From Pseudomonadota bacterium (GTDB lineage Bacteria > Verrucomicrobiota > Verrucomicrobiia > Chthoniobacterales > UBA6821), in the NCBI GenBank assembly GCA_009928265.1, contig RFPR01000038.1, forward strand, positions 1 through 16,380: a stretch of DNA of 16,380 bases. Direction: 5' to 3'. The notes beneath the pieces are model-generated. The model saw only the letters and a list, made by a program, of their open reading frames with translations. It ran no database searches and was not told where the DNA came from. Positions within the stretch are counted from its first letter, which is position 1, and every line of letters starts with the position of its first letter. Shown here piece by piece: positions 1 through 6,328 of the stretch. A program made the translations under genes and the position numbers.

Positions 1-861
1 GGCGAGGAGTGAATCACCGGGACGAATCCCTGCCCTCTCCGCCGGGCTACCAGGCTCGACTGCCGCGATCCGGGTACGGGAATTCCCCTCGGGCACCGCG
101 GCCTCCTCGACCACGGCACCGATCCAGCCTGGGTTGATCTTTCCGAATCGGAGAAGATCACCATGCAGTTTCTCCACGGCAGCCGCCGGGAGGATCGCGC
201 ATGAATCGTCTGCCAATCCCGTGCGTACAACCACGCCAGCGAATTTCCCGGAAAGGTCGAAGACCGGCGATCCCGGGTGGCTTCCCGCCGTAGGGAGCAG
301 TGCAGTATGCAGGGGAACCGGGAAGAATCTCTCCCCGTCATGGTCAATATTCCTCCTCGTGAAACCCAACAGCGGCATGGTCAACGTTCCGCTTCCGGAT
401 GCCGTCGTTGCGAGTGTAGCCACGGGGGAGTTAACCGGAAGAATTGCCGAAGGAAAGGGTGAGATGAAGGAAGGGGCTGCAACCGAAGTCCTTAGGAAGG
501 CGATGCCCGTCCGGTCATCGGAAAAAATCAGCGATGCCGGGAGTGCCTTTCCCCCCTTTTCGATTTCGATTTCGTTGCCTCCGCGAATAAAATCCGACAG
601 CGTGCAGACTGTTCCTGCCGGATCAATCAGGAATCCGGTTCCATTGATCTCACCTGCCTCGTCTCGGCAACGGATCCGGACGAGAGTTTGAGATTTTTCC
701 CTGCCGATCCTAGAGAGGGCGGAGGAAATCTCTGAGGAGAGCCGAGATTCATCCCTAGATGGAGAGGACTGCAGCGTCCCCAAGGAGAGAACACCGAGTG
801 CTAGAATCGCCGGGATCCTGCCTATCGGGAAGAGAGTTTCAAAAGCTGAGCGGCGACTCAT
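1..861 (-). CDS. HtrA/DegP-like trypsin-fold protein with PDZ domain, catalytic residues lost (partial, runs off left edge)
   Basis: Reading the minus strand from the ATG at 861 gives 287 open codons to base 1, so the C-terminus is missing. Residues 14-30 are a hydrophobic export signal. Residues 72-210 follow the HtrA chymotrypsin fold: GTGFLIDPAGTV (74-85) matches the GSGVIID strand, TGIAFLRT (118-125) the SDIALL strand, and GSPVFDLSGKFAGVVVR (197-213) the GGALVNLNGELIGI segment. A PDZ domain begins near residue 245 and contains PGSPAERAGIRPGDSLL. Aligned to DegP, the catalytic His becomes D90, the Asp becomes G119 and the Ser becomes P196, so peptidase activity is not expected. The start overlaps the upstream membrane-protein gene by 23 bp, placing it third in the sigma-factor operon. 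It probably acts in the periplasm as a binding or sensing protein; that role is inferred. An unusual active-site alignment cannot be excluded. Confidence 0.82.
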   Translation of the reverse strand, partial: MSRRSAFETLFPIGRIPAILALGVLSLGTLQSSPSRDESRLSSEISSALSRIGREKSQTLVRIRCRDEAGEINGTGFLIDPAGTVCTLSDFIRGGNEIEIEKGGKALPASLIFSDDRTGIAFLRTSVAAPSFISPFPSAILPVNSPVATLATTASGSGTLTMPLLGFTRRNIDHDGERFFPVPLHTALLPTAGSHPGSPVFDLSGKFAGVVVRTGLADDSCAILPAAAVEKLHGDLLRFGKINPGWIGAVVEEAAVPEGNSRTRIAAVEPGSPAERAGIRPGDSLLA

Positions 862-1273
862 GATTCGCCGCCCGCGGACGGAGGAGATAGGAAGGCGGAA
901 AAAGCGAATCGAACCGGTCACTTGTAGGAGGCTCCACGCGGAGCGAGACGGGTTGCATGGATGGGACGGTTACCGGAGGCTGGCTGTAAGAGGCCGCGTA
1001 AGCCCGTGGTTGGCCTGTTGTCCCGGGTTGATGAAGGATGACGACGGAGGCCACCACCGCCACCGCGGCCGCCCCGGCATAGGCCATTGCTGGCACGCGG
1101 ATCTCGGAGAGAATCGCATGGATTCTATCCATTAAGAGTTCTCCGATCGAGGGGCGTAGAAGTTCTGCCCGCTGGCGCTTGTGGAATTCCATCAGGAAGT
1201 CGTCGAAGTATCCCTCGCGTGGCTGCTCGTAGCGCTTGAGGCGGATGATCCGGTGCATCGGTTCGTGACTCAT
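839..1273 (-). CDS. Single-pass membrane protein in the anti-sigma position
   Basis: A 144-residue protein encoded 17 bp downstream of the ECF sigma gene on the same strand. Residues 1-58 are charged and presumably cytoplasmic (LKRYEQPREGYFDDFLMEF, residues 12-30). Residues 60-80 form one Ala/Val-rich transmembrane helix, and residues 82-144 are a Pro/Ser-rich, presumably periplasmic tail with no recognisable domain. The topology and position fit an anti-sigma factor that holds the sigma factor at the membrane, but the HxxxCxxC zinc motif of classical ZAS anti-sigma factors is absent. I recall similar LKRxEQPxxGYFxxF N-termini behind sigma genes in Verrucomicrobiota; this is memory, not a search. 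Its 3' end overlaps the start of the HtrA-like gene by 23 bp, which suggests coupled translation. Anti-sigma function is inferred from position and topology only. Confidence 0.75.
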   Translation of the reverse strand: MSHEPMHRIIRLKRYEQPREGYFDDFLMEFHKRQRAELLRPSIGELLMDRIHAILSEIRVPAMAYAGAAAVAVVASVVILHQPGTTGQPRAYAASYSQPPVTVPSMQPVSLRVEPPTSDRFDSLFPPSYLLRPRAANHESPLSF

Positions 1274-1290
1274 GGAGCAAGGTTGGTTTC

Positions 1291-1887
1291 TTAGTTCTTT
1301 TTAAACTCGTGCAGGGAGTTTTGCAACTGCCTGTGGGCGTAAAAAAGCCGGGACCGGACGGTCCCTTCCGAGACCTTCAGGATTTTTGCGATCTCGGCGT
1401 GGGGGATTCCCTGAATATCGAACATGGTAACGGCCATTCTGTGATCATGAGACAGCTTCATCATCGCTGTGTTCAATTTTTTTTGCAGTTCGTGGATGCC
1501 GACCTCTTTCGTCGGGTCCCCGTTACTGGTGGCCGCGATGAAGTCCGGGTCGTTCTCGATCCTGCTGTCCGGGTCGTTGAGGCTGGGGTGCTGGCGTCGG
1601 TTCCTCTTCTTGAGGAAATTGATCGTCATGTTGACGGCGATCGAGTGCATCCATGTATAGAAGCTCGAATTACCGCGAAAATTGGCGATGGAGCGGTAGG
1701 CCTTGGAGAAGATGTCCTGTAGAAGGTCGTTGGTGTCCTCGTGGTTGGAGGTCATGTGATAGACCAGTCCGTAGAGGCGGGGACTGTATTTTACGACAAG
1801 CTCGTCAAACGCCGTAGGGTCGCCCCCCTGTGTCCGGGCAACGAGTTCCATATCGTTGTTCGGTTGATTTTCCGTTTCTGGGGTCAT
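1291..1887 (-). CDS. ECF-type RNA polymerase sigma factor (sigma-70 family, RpoE-like)
   Basis: From the ATG at 1887 the protein is 198 residues, the usual ECF size. Region 2 spans about residues 24-97 and includes the DLLQDIFSKAYRSIANF helix and the FYTWMHSIAVNM segment that binds core enzyme and the -10 element. Region 4 spans about residues 140-190, with the helix-turn-helix HAEIAKILKVSEGTVRSRLFYA that reads the -35 element. The frame stays open upstream to 2136 (alternative ATGs at 1992 and 2136), but those extensions look non-family and run into sdhC, so I chose 1887. It leads a three-gene operon with the membrane protein and the PDZ pseudoprotease. The arrangement suggests an extracytoplasmic stress response; the signal and regulon are unknown. 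Confidence 0.92.
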   Translation of the reverse strand: MTPETENQPNNDMELVARTQGGDPTAFDELVVKYSPRLYGLVYHMTSNHEDTNDLLQDIFSKAYRSIANFRGNSSFYTWMHSIAVNMTINFLKKRNRRQHPSLNDPDSRIENDPDFIAATSNGDPTKEVGIHELQKKLNTAMMKLSHDHRMAVTMFDIQGIPHAEIAKILKVSEGTVRSRLFYAHRQLQNSLHEFKKN

Positions 1888-1900
1888 CAGGCAGGGGAGT

Positions 1901-1928
1901 GGTATAGCAGGGCGCCCGATCAGCGCAA
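1901..1928 (-). promoter_or_regulatory. Candidate promoter of the ECF sigma operon
   Basis: On the minus strand, TTGCGC (1928-1923) and TATACC (1906-1901) are separated by 16 bp. A TG one base upstream of the -10 gives an extended -10 (TGCTATACC). The predicted start lies only a few bases before the chosen ATG at 1887. It supports that ATG over the upstream alternatives, but the match is moderate. Confidence 0.35.
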
Positions 1929-1953
1929 AATCCTTTCCTGCTCGATCGCTTAC

Positions 1954-1982
1954 TTGAATTGCTTCAGGGAATTTTCTATAAG
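1954..1982 (+). promoter_or_regulatory. Promoter of sdhCAB
   Basis: TTGAAT at 1954-1959 and TATAAG at 1977-1982 are separated by an ideal 17 bp. The expected transcription start is at about 1988-1990, while the sdhC ATG begins at 1991, so the transcript would have almost no 5' leader. No Shine-Dalgarno sequence is visible. It faces away from the candidate sigma-operon promoter about 50 bp to the left. Confidence 0.6.
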
Positions 1983-1990
1983 TAAAACTC

Positions 1991-2734
1991 ATGAGTGGTT
2001 CTGCCTCCTCCAAGAAATCCTGTTGCAGCTGCAGTCCGCTTTTTTCCTCCTCGATCGGCAGAAAATGGATCGTGGCCCTGACGGGAATCGTCCTTGTTCT
2101 GTTTTTGATCGGACACTTGCTGGGGAATCTCTCCATTTTCCTTGGGCCCGACGCGATGAATGCCTACGCGGCCTTCCTCAAGAGCACCGAGGAGCTCCTA
2201 TGGGTCGTCCGCATCGTCCTCCTGACCTGCGTTGTCCTCCACATCTGGTTCACGATCACCCTCTGGCACGAGAATAAGCGCGCCCGTCCTCAGAAGTATG
2301 CCGTGAAAAATGAACTCGGCACCACCGTCTATGCCCGCCTGATGCGGATCTCCGGCCTGACGGTCCTCGCCTTCGTCCTCTACCATCTGGCCCAGTTCAC
2401 ATGGCAATCCTTCAACCCCGAGTACAAGACTTGGGTCGACGCCCAGGGACGCCATGACGTCTACCGCATGGTGGTGACGGCCTTCTCCTGCCCCTTCGTG
2501 AGCGGCTTTTACCTGATCGCGGTGGGACTCCTCGGCATGCACCTCAGCCACGGCATTGCCAGCCTCTTCCAGACTCTTGGTCTATCGAACCAGAAGCTCC
2601 GCCCTGTCCTTGAGCGAGGAGGTCTCATCCTTGCCTGGATCCTCTTTGTCGGATTCGCCTCCATCCCCGCCTCCGTGCTCCTGGGGCTGGTCAAGGTGAC
2701 TTCCGGACTCCCCTCCTGCCCCGTTTGCCACTAA
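1991..2734 (+). CDS. sdhC: Succinate dehydrogenase cytochrome b558 subunit (membrane anchor)
   Basis: A 247-residue di-haem membrane anchor that passes electrons from SdhB to menaquinone. Five transmembrane helices lie at about 27-47, 70-91, 118-138, 168-190 and 208-234, as in the Bacillus/Bacteroidetes b558 family. Candidate haem-ligand histidines are H42, H84, H132 and H184/H187; the 42-residue H42-H84 spacing equals that of B. subtilis SdhC. The signature SSSIGRKWIVALTGIVLVLF is at 19-38. Basic loops (93-106, 200-209) put the N-terminus in the cytoplasm and the C-terminus in the periplasm. Two oddities stand out: a Cys cluster at residues 11-14 (CCSC) and a C-terminal CPVCH (243-247), a CXXCH haem c-type motif. 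It is the first gene of the operon, 19 bp before sdhA. The start is the first ATG after the promoter and no better in-frame ATG precedes the family signature. Confidence 0.96.
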   Translation: MSGSASSKKSCCSCSPLFSSSIGRKWIVALTGIVLVLFLIGHLLGNLSIFLGPDAMNAYAAFLKSTEELLWVVRIVLLTCVVLHIWFTITLWHENKRARPQKYAVKNELGTTVYARLMRISGLTVLAFVLYHLAQFTWQSFNPEYKTWVDAQGRHDVYRMVVTAFSCPFVSGFYLIAVGLLGMHLSHGIASLFQTLGLSNQKLRPVLERGGLILAWILFVGFASIPASVLLGLVKVTSGLPSCPVCH

Positions 2735-2753
2735 GCCTCCCACCGACCCGACC

Positions 2754-4667
2754 ATGATCCTTGACGCCAAAATCCCCGAGGGTCCGCTCGAGAAGAAGTG
2801 GACCTCCTTTAAGAACAACGCGAAGCTCATCAGCCCGGCCAACAAGCGGAAGTTCAAAGTCATCGTCGTCGGCACGGGACTGGCCGGTTCCTCCGCCTCC
2901 GCGACCCTCGCGGAACTCGGTTACCAAGTGGAGACCTTCTGCTTCCACGACAGCCCCCGCCGTGCCCACTCGATCGCCGCACAGGGTGGTATCAATGCCG
3001 CCAAGAACTACCAGAACGACGGAGACAGCATCTGGCGCCTCTTCTACGATACGATCAAGGGAGGCGACTTCCGTGCCCGTGAGGCCAATGTCTACCGTCT
3101 CGCCGAGGTCAGCGGGAATATCATCGACCAGTGCGTCTCGCAGGGAGTCCCCTTTGCCCGTGAATACGGCGGACAGCTCACAAACCGTTCCTTCGGTGGG
3201 GCCCAGGTCTCCCGCACCTTTTATGCGAAGGGGCAGACCGGCCAGCAGCTTCTCCTCGGTGCCTACTCCGCTCTGAGCGCTCAGATCGGCCTCGGCCGCG
3301 TCACGATGCGCGAGAACTCCGAGATGCTCGACCTCGTGCTGGTCGACGGCCACGCGAAGGGGATCGTCACCCGCAACCTCATCACTGGAGAGATCTCGAC
3401 CCATGCCGCCGACACTGTCCTGCTCTGCACCGGCGGCTACAGCAACGTCTATTACCTCTCTACCAATGCCCGCGGCTCCAACGTTACCGCCACCTGGCGC
3501 GCCCACAAGCGCGGCGCGGCTTTCGCCAATCCCTGCTACACGCAGATCCACCCGACCTGCATCCCTGTCGCTGGTGATTATCAGTCGAAGCTGACTCTCA
3601 TGTCCGAGTCGCTTCGTAACGACGGACGTGTCTGGGTGCCCAAGAAGAAAGGCGACACCCGCCTTCCTCAGGATATTCCCGAGGAGGAGCGTGACTATTA
3701 TTTGGAGCGGAAATACCCCAGCTACGGGAACCTCGCCCCGCGCGACATCGCCTCCCGTAGCGCCAAGGAGGTCTGCGACGAGGGTCGTGGCGTTGGCCCC
3801 GGCGGTCTCGGCGTCTACCTTGATTTCTCAGCTGCCATCGCCCGCCTCGGTGAGAAGACCATCCGCGAGCGCTACGGCAATCTTTTCGAGATGTACGGAA
3901 ACATCACGGGCGAGAGTGCCTATGAGCGCCCGATGCGTATCTATCCCGCAGTTCACTACACCATGGGTGGACTCTGGGTGGATTATAACCTGATGAGCAC
4001 CATTCCGGGACTCCACGTCCTCGGAGAGGCGAACTTCTCCGACCATGGTGCGAACCGCCTCGGAGCCTCAGCGCTCATGCAGGGACTCTCCGACGGATAC
4101 TTCGTCATCCCGAATACGCTCGGCGAATACCTCTCCACCCAGTTTGGAAAGAAAGTCTCGACCGACATGCCGGAGTTCAAAAAGACGGAGGAGGAAGTCA
4201 GAGCCCGTGTTGAGAAACTCCTCGCGGTGAAAGGAACGGTGCCAGTCGATGAGTTCCATCGTGAGTTGGGACTGATCATTTGGAACGAATGTGGCATGGC
4301 TCGCAGTGAGTCAGGTCTCAAGAAGGCCATCGCTGATGTCCGAGCCCTCCGCGAACGCTTTTGGAAGGAAGTCGCCATCCCCGGCACTGGAACCGAGCTG
4401 AACCAGTCGCTTGAGCGCGCGGGTCGCGTAGCTGACTTCCTCGAGTTCGGAGAGCTGATGTGCATCGATGCACTCACCCGTGAGGAGTCATGTGGCGGCC
4501 ACTTCCGCGTCGAGCACCAGACGGCCGACGGCGAGGCCCTCCGCCATGACGACAAGTTCGCCGAGGTCTACGCCTGGATGTTTCAGGGCGAGGGGAACGA
4601 TCCCAAACTCGTCCGCGAGGAACTCAAGTACGAGGCCGTACACCTCGCCACCCGTAGTTACAAATAA
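2754..4667 (+). CDS. sdhA: Succinate dehydrogenase / fumarate reductase flavoprotein subunit
   Basis: A 637-residue catalytic subunit that oxidises succinate to fumarate (or the reverse) on the cytoplasmic face. The Rossmann FAD motif is GTGLAG at 40-45. H72 in RAHSIAAQGG is the histidine expected to carry the covalent FAD. HPT at 266-268, R330 in APRDIASR, H401 in HYTMGG and R435 in GANRLGASAL correspond to substrate-binding and catalytic residues of the family. The C-terminal helical domain ends with SCGGHFRVEHQT and a conserved YAWMF segment. The length matches the longer SdhA form found with b558 anchors. The gene lies between sdhC (19 bp) and sdhB (22 bp), clearly one operon. Nothing in the sequence fixes whether the enzyme works mainly as a succinate dehydrogenase or a fumarate reductase. 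Confidence 0.98.
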   Translation: MILDAKIPEGPLEKKWTSFKNNAKLISPANKRKFKVIVVGTGLAGSSASATLAELGYQVETFCFHDSPRRAHSIAAQGGINAAKNYQNDGDSIWRLFYDTIKGGDFRAREANVYRLAEVSGNIIDQCVSQGVPFAREYGGQLTNRSFGGAQVSRTFYAKGQTGQQLLLGAYSALSAQIGLGRVTMRENSEMLDLVLVDGHAKGIVTRNLITGEISTHAADTVLLCTGGYSNVYYLSTNARGSNVTATWRAHKRGAAFANPCYTQIHPTCIPVAGDYQSKLTLMSESLRNDGRVWVPKKKGDTRLPQDIPEEERDYYLERKYPSYGNLAPRDIASRSAKEVCDEGRGVGPGGLGVYLDFSAAIARLGEKTIRERYGNLFEMYGNITGESAYERPMRIYPAVHYTMGGLWVDYNLMSTIPGLHVLGEANFSDHGANRLGASALMQGLSDGYFVIPNTLGEYLSTQFGKKVSTDMPEFKKTEEEVRARVEKLLAVKGTVPVDEFHRELGLIIWNECGMARSESGLKKAIADVRALRERFWKEVAIPGTGTELNQSLERAGRVADFLEFGELMCIDALTREESCGGHFRVEHQTADGEALRHDDKFAEVYAWMFQGEGNDPKLVREELKYEAVHLATRSYK

Positions 4668-4689
4668 CCATCTCACCTGGAGCCACATC

Positions 4690-5457
4690 ATGAGCACCAT
4701 GAATTTTCATCTCAGACTCTGGAAGCAGAAGTCCGCCTCGGATCAGGGGAAATTTATCGAGATTCACGCCACCGAGATCCCTTCGGAGTGCTCCTTCCTC
4801 GAGATGCTCGATATTGTGAACAATCGCCTTACCAAGGAGGGTAAGGAACCTGTTTCCTTTGCCAGCGATTGCCGCGAGGGAATTTGCGGAACCTGCCATA
4901 TGGTGATCAATGGTGTCCCGCAGGGACCGGGTCGCGGTGCAGCCTGCCAAGTCTACATGCGCAAATTCACCAATGGACAGACCATTACCGTCGAGCCATT
5001 CCGCGCCGGGGCCTTCCCGATCGTGAAGGACCTCGTGGTGAACCGCAGCGCCTACGACCGGATCATCCGTTCCGGCGGCTTCATCACCGAGCACACCGGT
5101 GGTGCTCCTGATGCTTCCGCTATTCTCATTCCGAAGCCCGTGGCCGATGCCGCCATGGATGCAGCCGCCTGCATCGGCTGCGGAGCCTGTGCTGCGGCCT
5201 GCCCGAATAGTTCGGCCATGCTCTTCGTCGGTGCCAAGGTCACCCACCTCGGACTCCTGCCGCAGGGACAGGGCGAGCGCAAGAAGCGCGCCCGCAGCAT
5301 GGTCCGCACCATGCAGGAAGAAGGCTTCGGCAACTGCTCTAACTACTACGCCTGTGAGGCCGTCTGCCCGGCTGGCGTGAAGGCGGATGTGATTTCGATG
5401 TTGAATCGCGAGTATGTTCGTGGGGAGTTATCGGTAGCTGTAGGCGCGATAGACTAA
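4690..5457 (+). CDS. sdhB: Succinate dehydrogenase iron-sulfur subunit
   Basis: A 255-residue electron-transfer subunit linking SdhA to SdhC. The N-terminal ferredoxin domain binds a [2Fe-2S] cluster through C61, C66, C69 and C86 (DCREGICGTC). The C-terminal domain has CIGCGACAAACP (C161, C164, C167, C171) and NCSNYYACEAVCP (C216, C222, C226), giving the expected ligands for the [4Fe-4S] and [3Fe-4S] clusters. The frame is open further upstream inside sdhA, but the protein homology starts at MSTMNFHLRLW; the ATG at 4690 has a GGAG 9 bp upstream. A second ATG at 4699 (MNFHLRLW) is an equally acceptable start. It is the last gene of sdhCAB. No separate anchor subunit D is seen, as expected for the five-helix SdhC. 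Confidence 0.97.
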   Translation: MSTMNFHLRLWKQKSASDQGKFIEIHATEIPSECSFLEMLDIVNNRLTKEGKEPVSFASDCREGICGTCHMVINGVPQGPGRGAACQVYMRKFTNGQTITVEPFRAGAFPIVKDLVVNRSAYDRIIRSGGFITEHTGGAPDASAILIPKPVADAAMDAAACIGCGACAAACPNSSAMLFVGAKVTHLGLLPQGQGERKKRARSMVRTMQEEGFGNCSNYYACEAVCPAGVKADVISMLNREYVRGELSVAVGAID

Positions 5458-5794
5458 AGGGCAGGCTTGGGATTTTGGCGCCGCAAGTTGCTGATGCTTG
5501 CGTGCAGCATAAATACATACAGATTTTTCGCTCTCCTAGCCCTCCCTCCATCCTCGCGAGCCTTTGGTTACTATACACGCCTGGGCTGCAATCGAAAATC
5601 CCCTTTGTGATCACCCAAGCCTCATAGGGGTGGATACGATTAATGAAGTAATGGAGGATGAGGGGTGACGGCGTTCCCCGCACTGAACTACCGACTGGGG
5701 CCATTTTCCTATGACTTAGACGATTCCTGACATTCTTGGTCCGAGTTCTCGGCTTTGACTGGGCGATCCTCTTGGTTGGAAATTATAAAGAGGA
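5458..5794. other. 337-bp intergenic gap between convergent sdhB and the entericidin-like gene
   Basis: I find no convincing gene here. Short inverted repeats are present: CCCCT/AGGGG (5601-5605 and 5626-5630), CCTCAT/ATGAGG (5620-5625 and 5658-5663) and GCAAG/CTTGC near 5485-5503. A minus-strand open frame crosses the region (5339-5704) but extends antisense into sdhB and has no family character. No strong rho-independent terminator for sdhCAB is visible directly after 5457. A small RNA or a repeat element is possible but not demonstrated. Confidence 0.4.
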
Positions 5795-5795
5795 T
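5766..5795 (-). terminator. Terminator-like hairpin after the entericidin-like gene
   Basis: A perfect 8-bp inverted repeat, ATCCTCTT (5766-5773) and AAGAGGAT (5788-5795), with a 14-base loop begins at the last base of the entericidin-like stop codon. No U-run follows on the minus strand, so it may stop transcription weakly or just protect the 3' end. Confidence 0.4.
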
Positions 5796-5947
5796 TACAT
5801 CGATTTCTGTACGGACCCAGCGCCCTGAGTGACACTGCGCCCTGTGGCGCTGACATCTTGACCGACGCCCCTCATGGTATTGCAGCCCGTGAGCGTAACG
5901 GTAACGGCAAGGACAAGAGCTAGGATGGTGAGTGAGGTTGTTTTCAT
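5795..5947 (-). CDS. Entericidin A/B-like small lipoprotein
   Basis: A 50-residue protein. Residues 1-21 form a lipoprotein signal ending in the lipobox LTGC (C22), followed by NTMRGVGQDVSATGRSV, which is the EcnA/EcnB family signature (CNTxxGxGxDVxxxG). In E. coli, EcnA and EcnB are small envelope lipoproteins described as an antidote/toxin pair acting on cell lysis in stationary phase; many other bacteria carry single copies of unknown role. I chose the internal ATG at 5947 because the 12 residues encoded upstream are not signal-like. Asn at +2 after the Cys does not match the Asp retention signal, so outer-membrane sorting is likely. It is divergent from the Thr-rich lipoprotein gene at 6093 and shares the same first residues, MKTTSL. 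Confidence 0.85.
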   Translation of the reverse strand: MKTTSLTILALVLAVTVTLTGCNTMRGVGQDVSATGRSVTQGAGSVQKSM

Positions 5948-5992
5948 GTTGGTAGGTTCCCACAGTCGCGCCCCCATTTCCATTGGTAGAAG

Positions 5993-6047
5993 CGCTTAGT
6001 TACCGCTTTTGTCCGTGCTAAGCGGATTCCTTAGCGAGATCTAAGCG
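5993..6047. promoter_or_regulatory. Cluster of CTAAGCG/CGCTTAG half-sites (candidate operator)
   Basis: Between the two divergent lipoprotein genes lie CGCTTAG (5993-5999), CTAAGCG (6018-6024), CTTAGCG (6030-6036) and CTAAGCG (6041-6047). The first two form a perfect 7-bp inverted repeat with an 18-base gap. The last two include CTTAG-N6-CTAAG. The two identical direct copies are 23 bp apart, about two helical turns. A dimeric regulator binding both promoters is a reasonable inference. Confidence 0.4.
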
Positions 6048-6092
6048 TCTCCCCATCTATCGAGGAAAGTCCGGCGGGCGTAGTGTGGCACT

Positions 6093-6275
6093 ATGAAAAC
6101 AACCTCCCTGATCGGAATAGGCGCTGTAGCACTCACTCTCCTGCTGACATCGTGTTTTTCGTTGAGCACGACAAGAACAGCCATGCCGGAAAGAACGACC
6201 ACCATTTCTCAACAGACTAGGAGTTCATCTCAGTCCCCGACTACGACGACCACAACGCGCTCCACCACCTATTGA
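6093..6275 (+). CDS. Small Thr/Ser-rich lipoprotein, unknown function
   Basis: A 60-residue protein. Residues 1-20 form a lipoprotein signal with lipobox LTSC (C21). The mature part of about 40 residues is dominated by Thr and Ser, including a TTTTTT run at 50-55, and has no recognisable domain. Its first six residues (MKTTSL) and first 14 coding bases are the same as those of the divergent entericidin-like gene 145 bp away, which suggests duplication of the signal region or strong constraint on the start. The mature part lacks the entericidin signature. The low-complexity tail may be a flexible spacer or surface peptide. I do not recognise a family. Confidence 0.6.
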   Translation: MKTTSLIGIGAVALTLLLTSCFSLSTTRTAMPERTTTISQQTRSSSQSPTTTTTTRSTTY

Positions 6276-6328
6276 TCAATAATCCCTCGTCACTTCACCA
6301 AAACTCAAACCCTCAACCCACAAACATC

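Noticed and set aside
134..691. Plus-strand open frame of 185 codons at the left end
   Set aside because: It is the antisense shadow of the HtrA-like gene, whose minus-strand reading gives a signal peptide, protease fold and PDZ domain.
1888..2136. N-terminal extension of the sigma factor to the ATG at 1992 or 2136
   Set aside because: The extra residues are not part of the ECF family, overlap sdhC and its promoter, and a candidate promoter lies between them and the ATG at 1887.
2691..3551. Long minus-strand open frame (286 codons) opposite sdhC/sdhA
   Set aside because: It is fully antisense to an unmistakable sdhA, has the Gly/Val/Asp-rich composition typical of antisense frames in GC-rich genes, and shows no domain.
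4468..4689. N-terminal extension of sdhB inside sdhA
   Set aside because: The extension is the shifted-frame reading of sdhA; SdhB homology begins at the ATG at 4690, which has its own GGAG.
5339..5704. Minus-strand open frame of 121 codons after sdhB
   Set aside because: It overlaps the sdhB 3' end antisense, has odd composition and no signal or domain; kept only as part of the unexplained gap.
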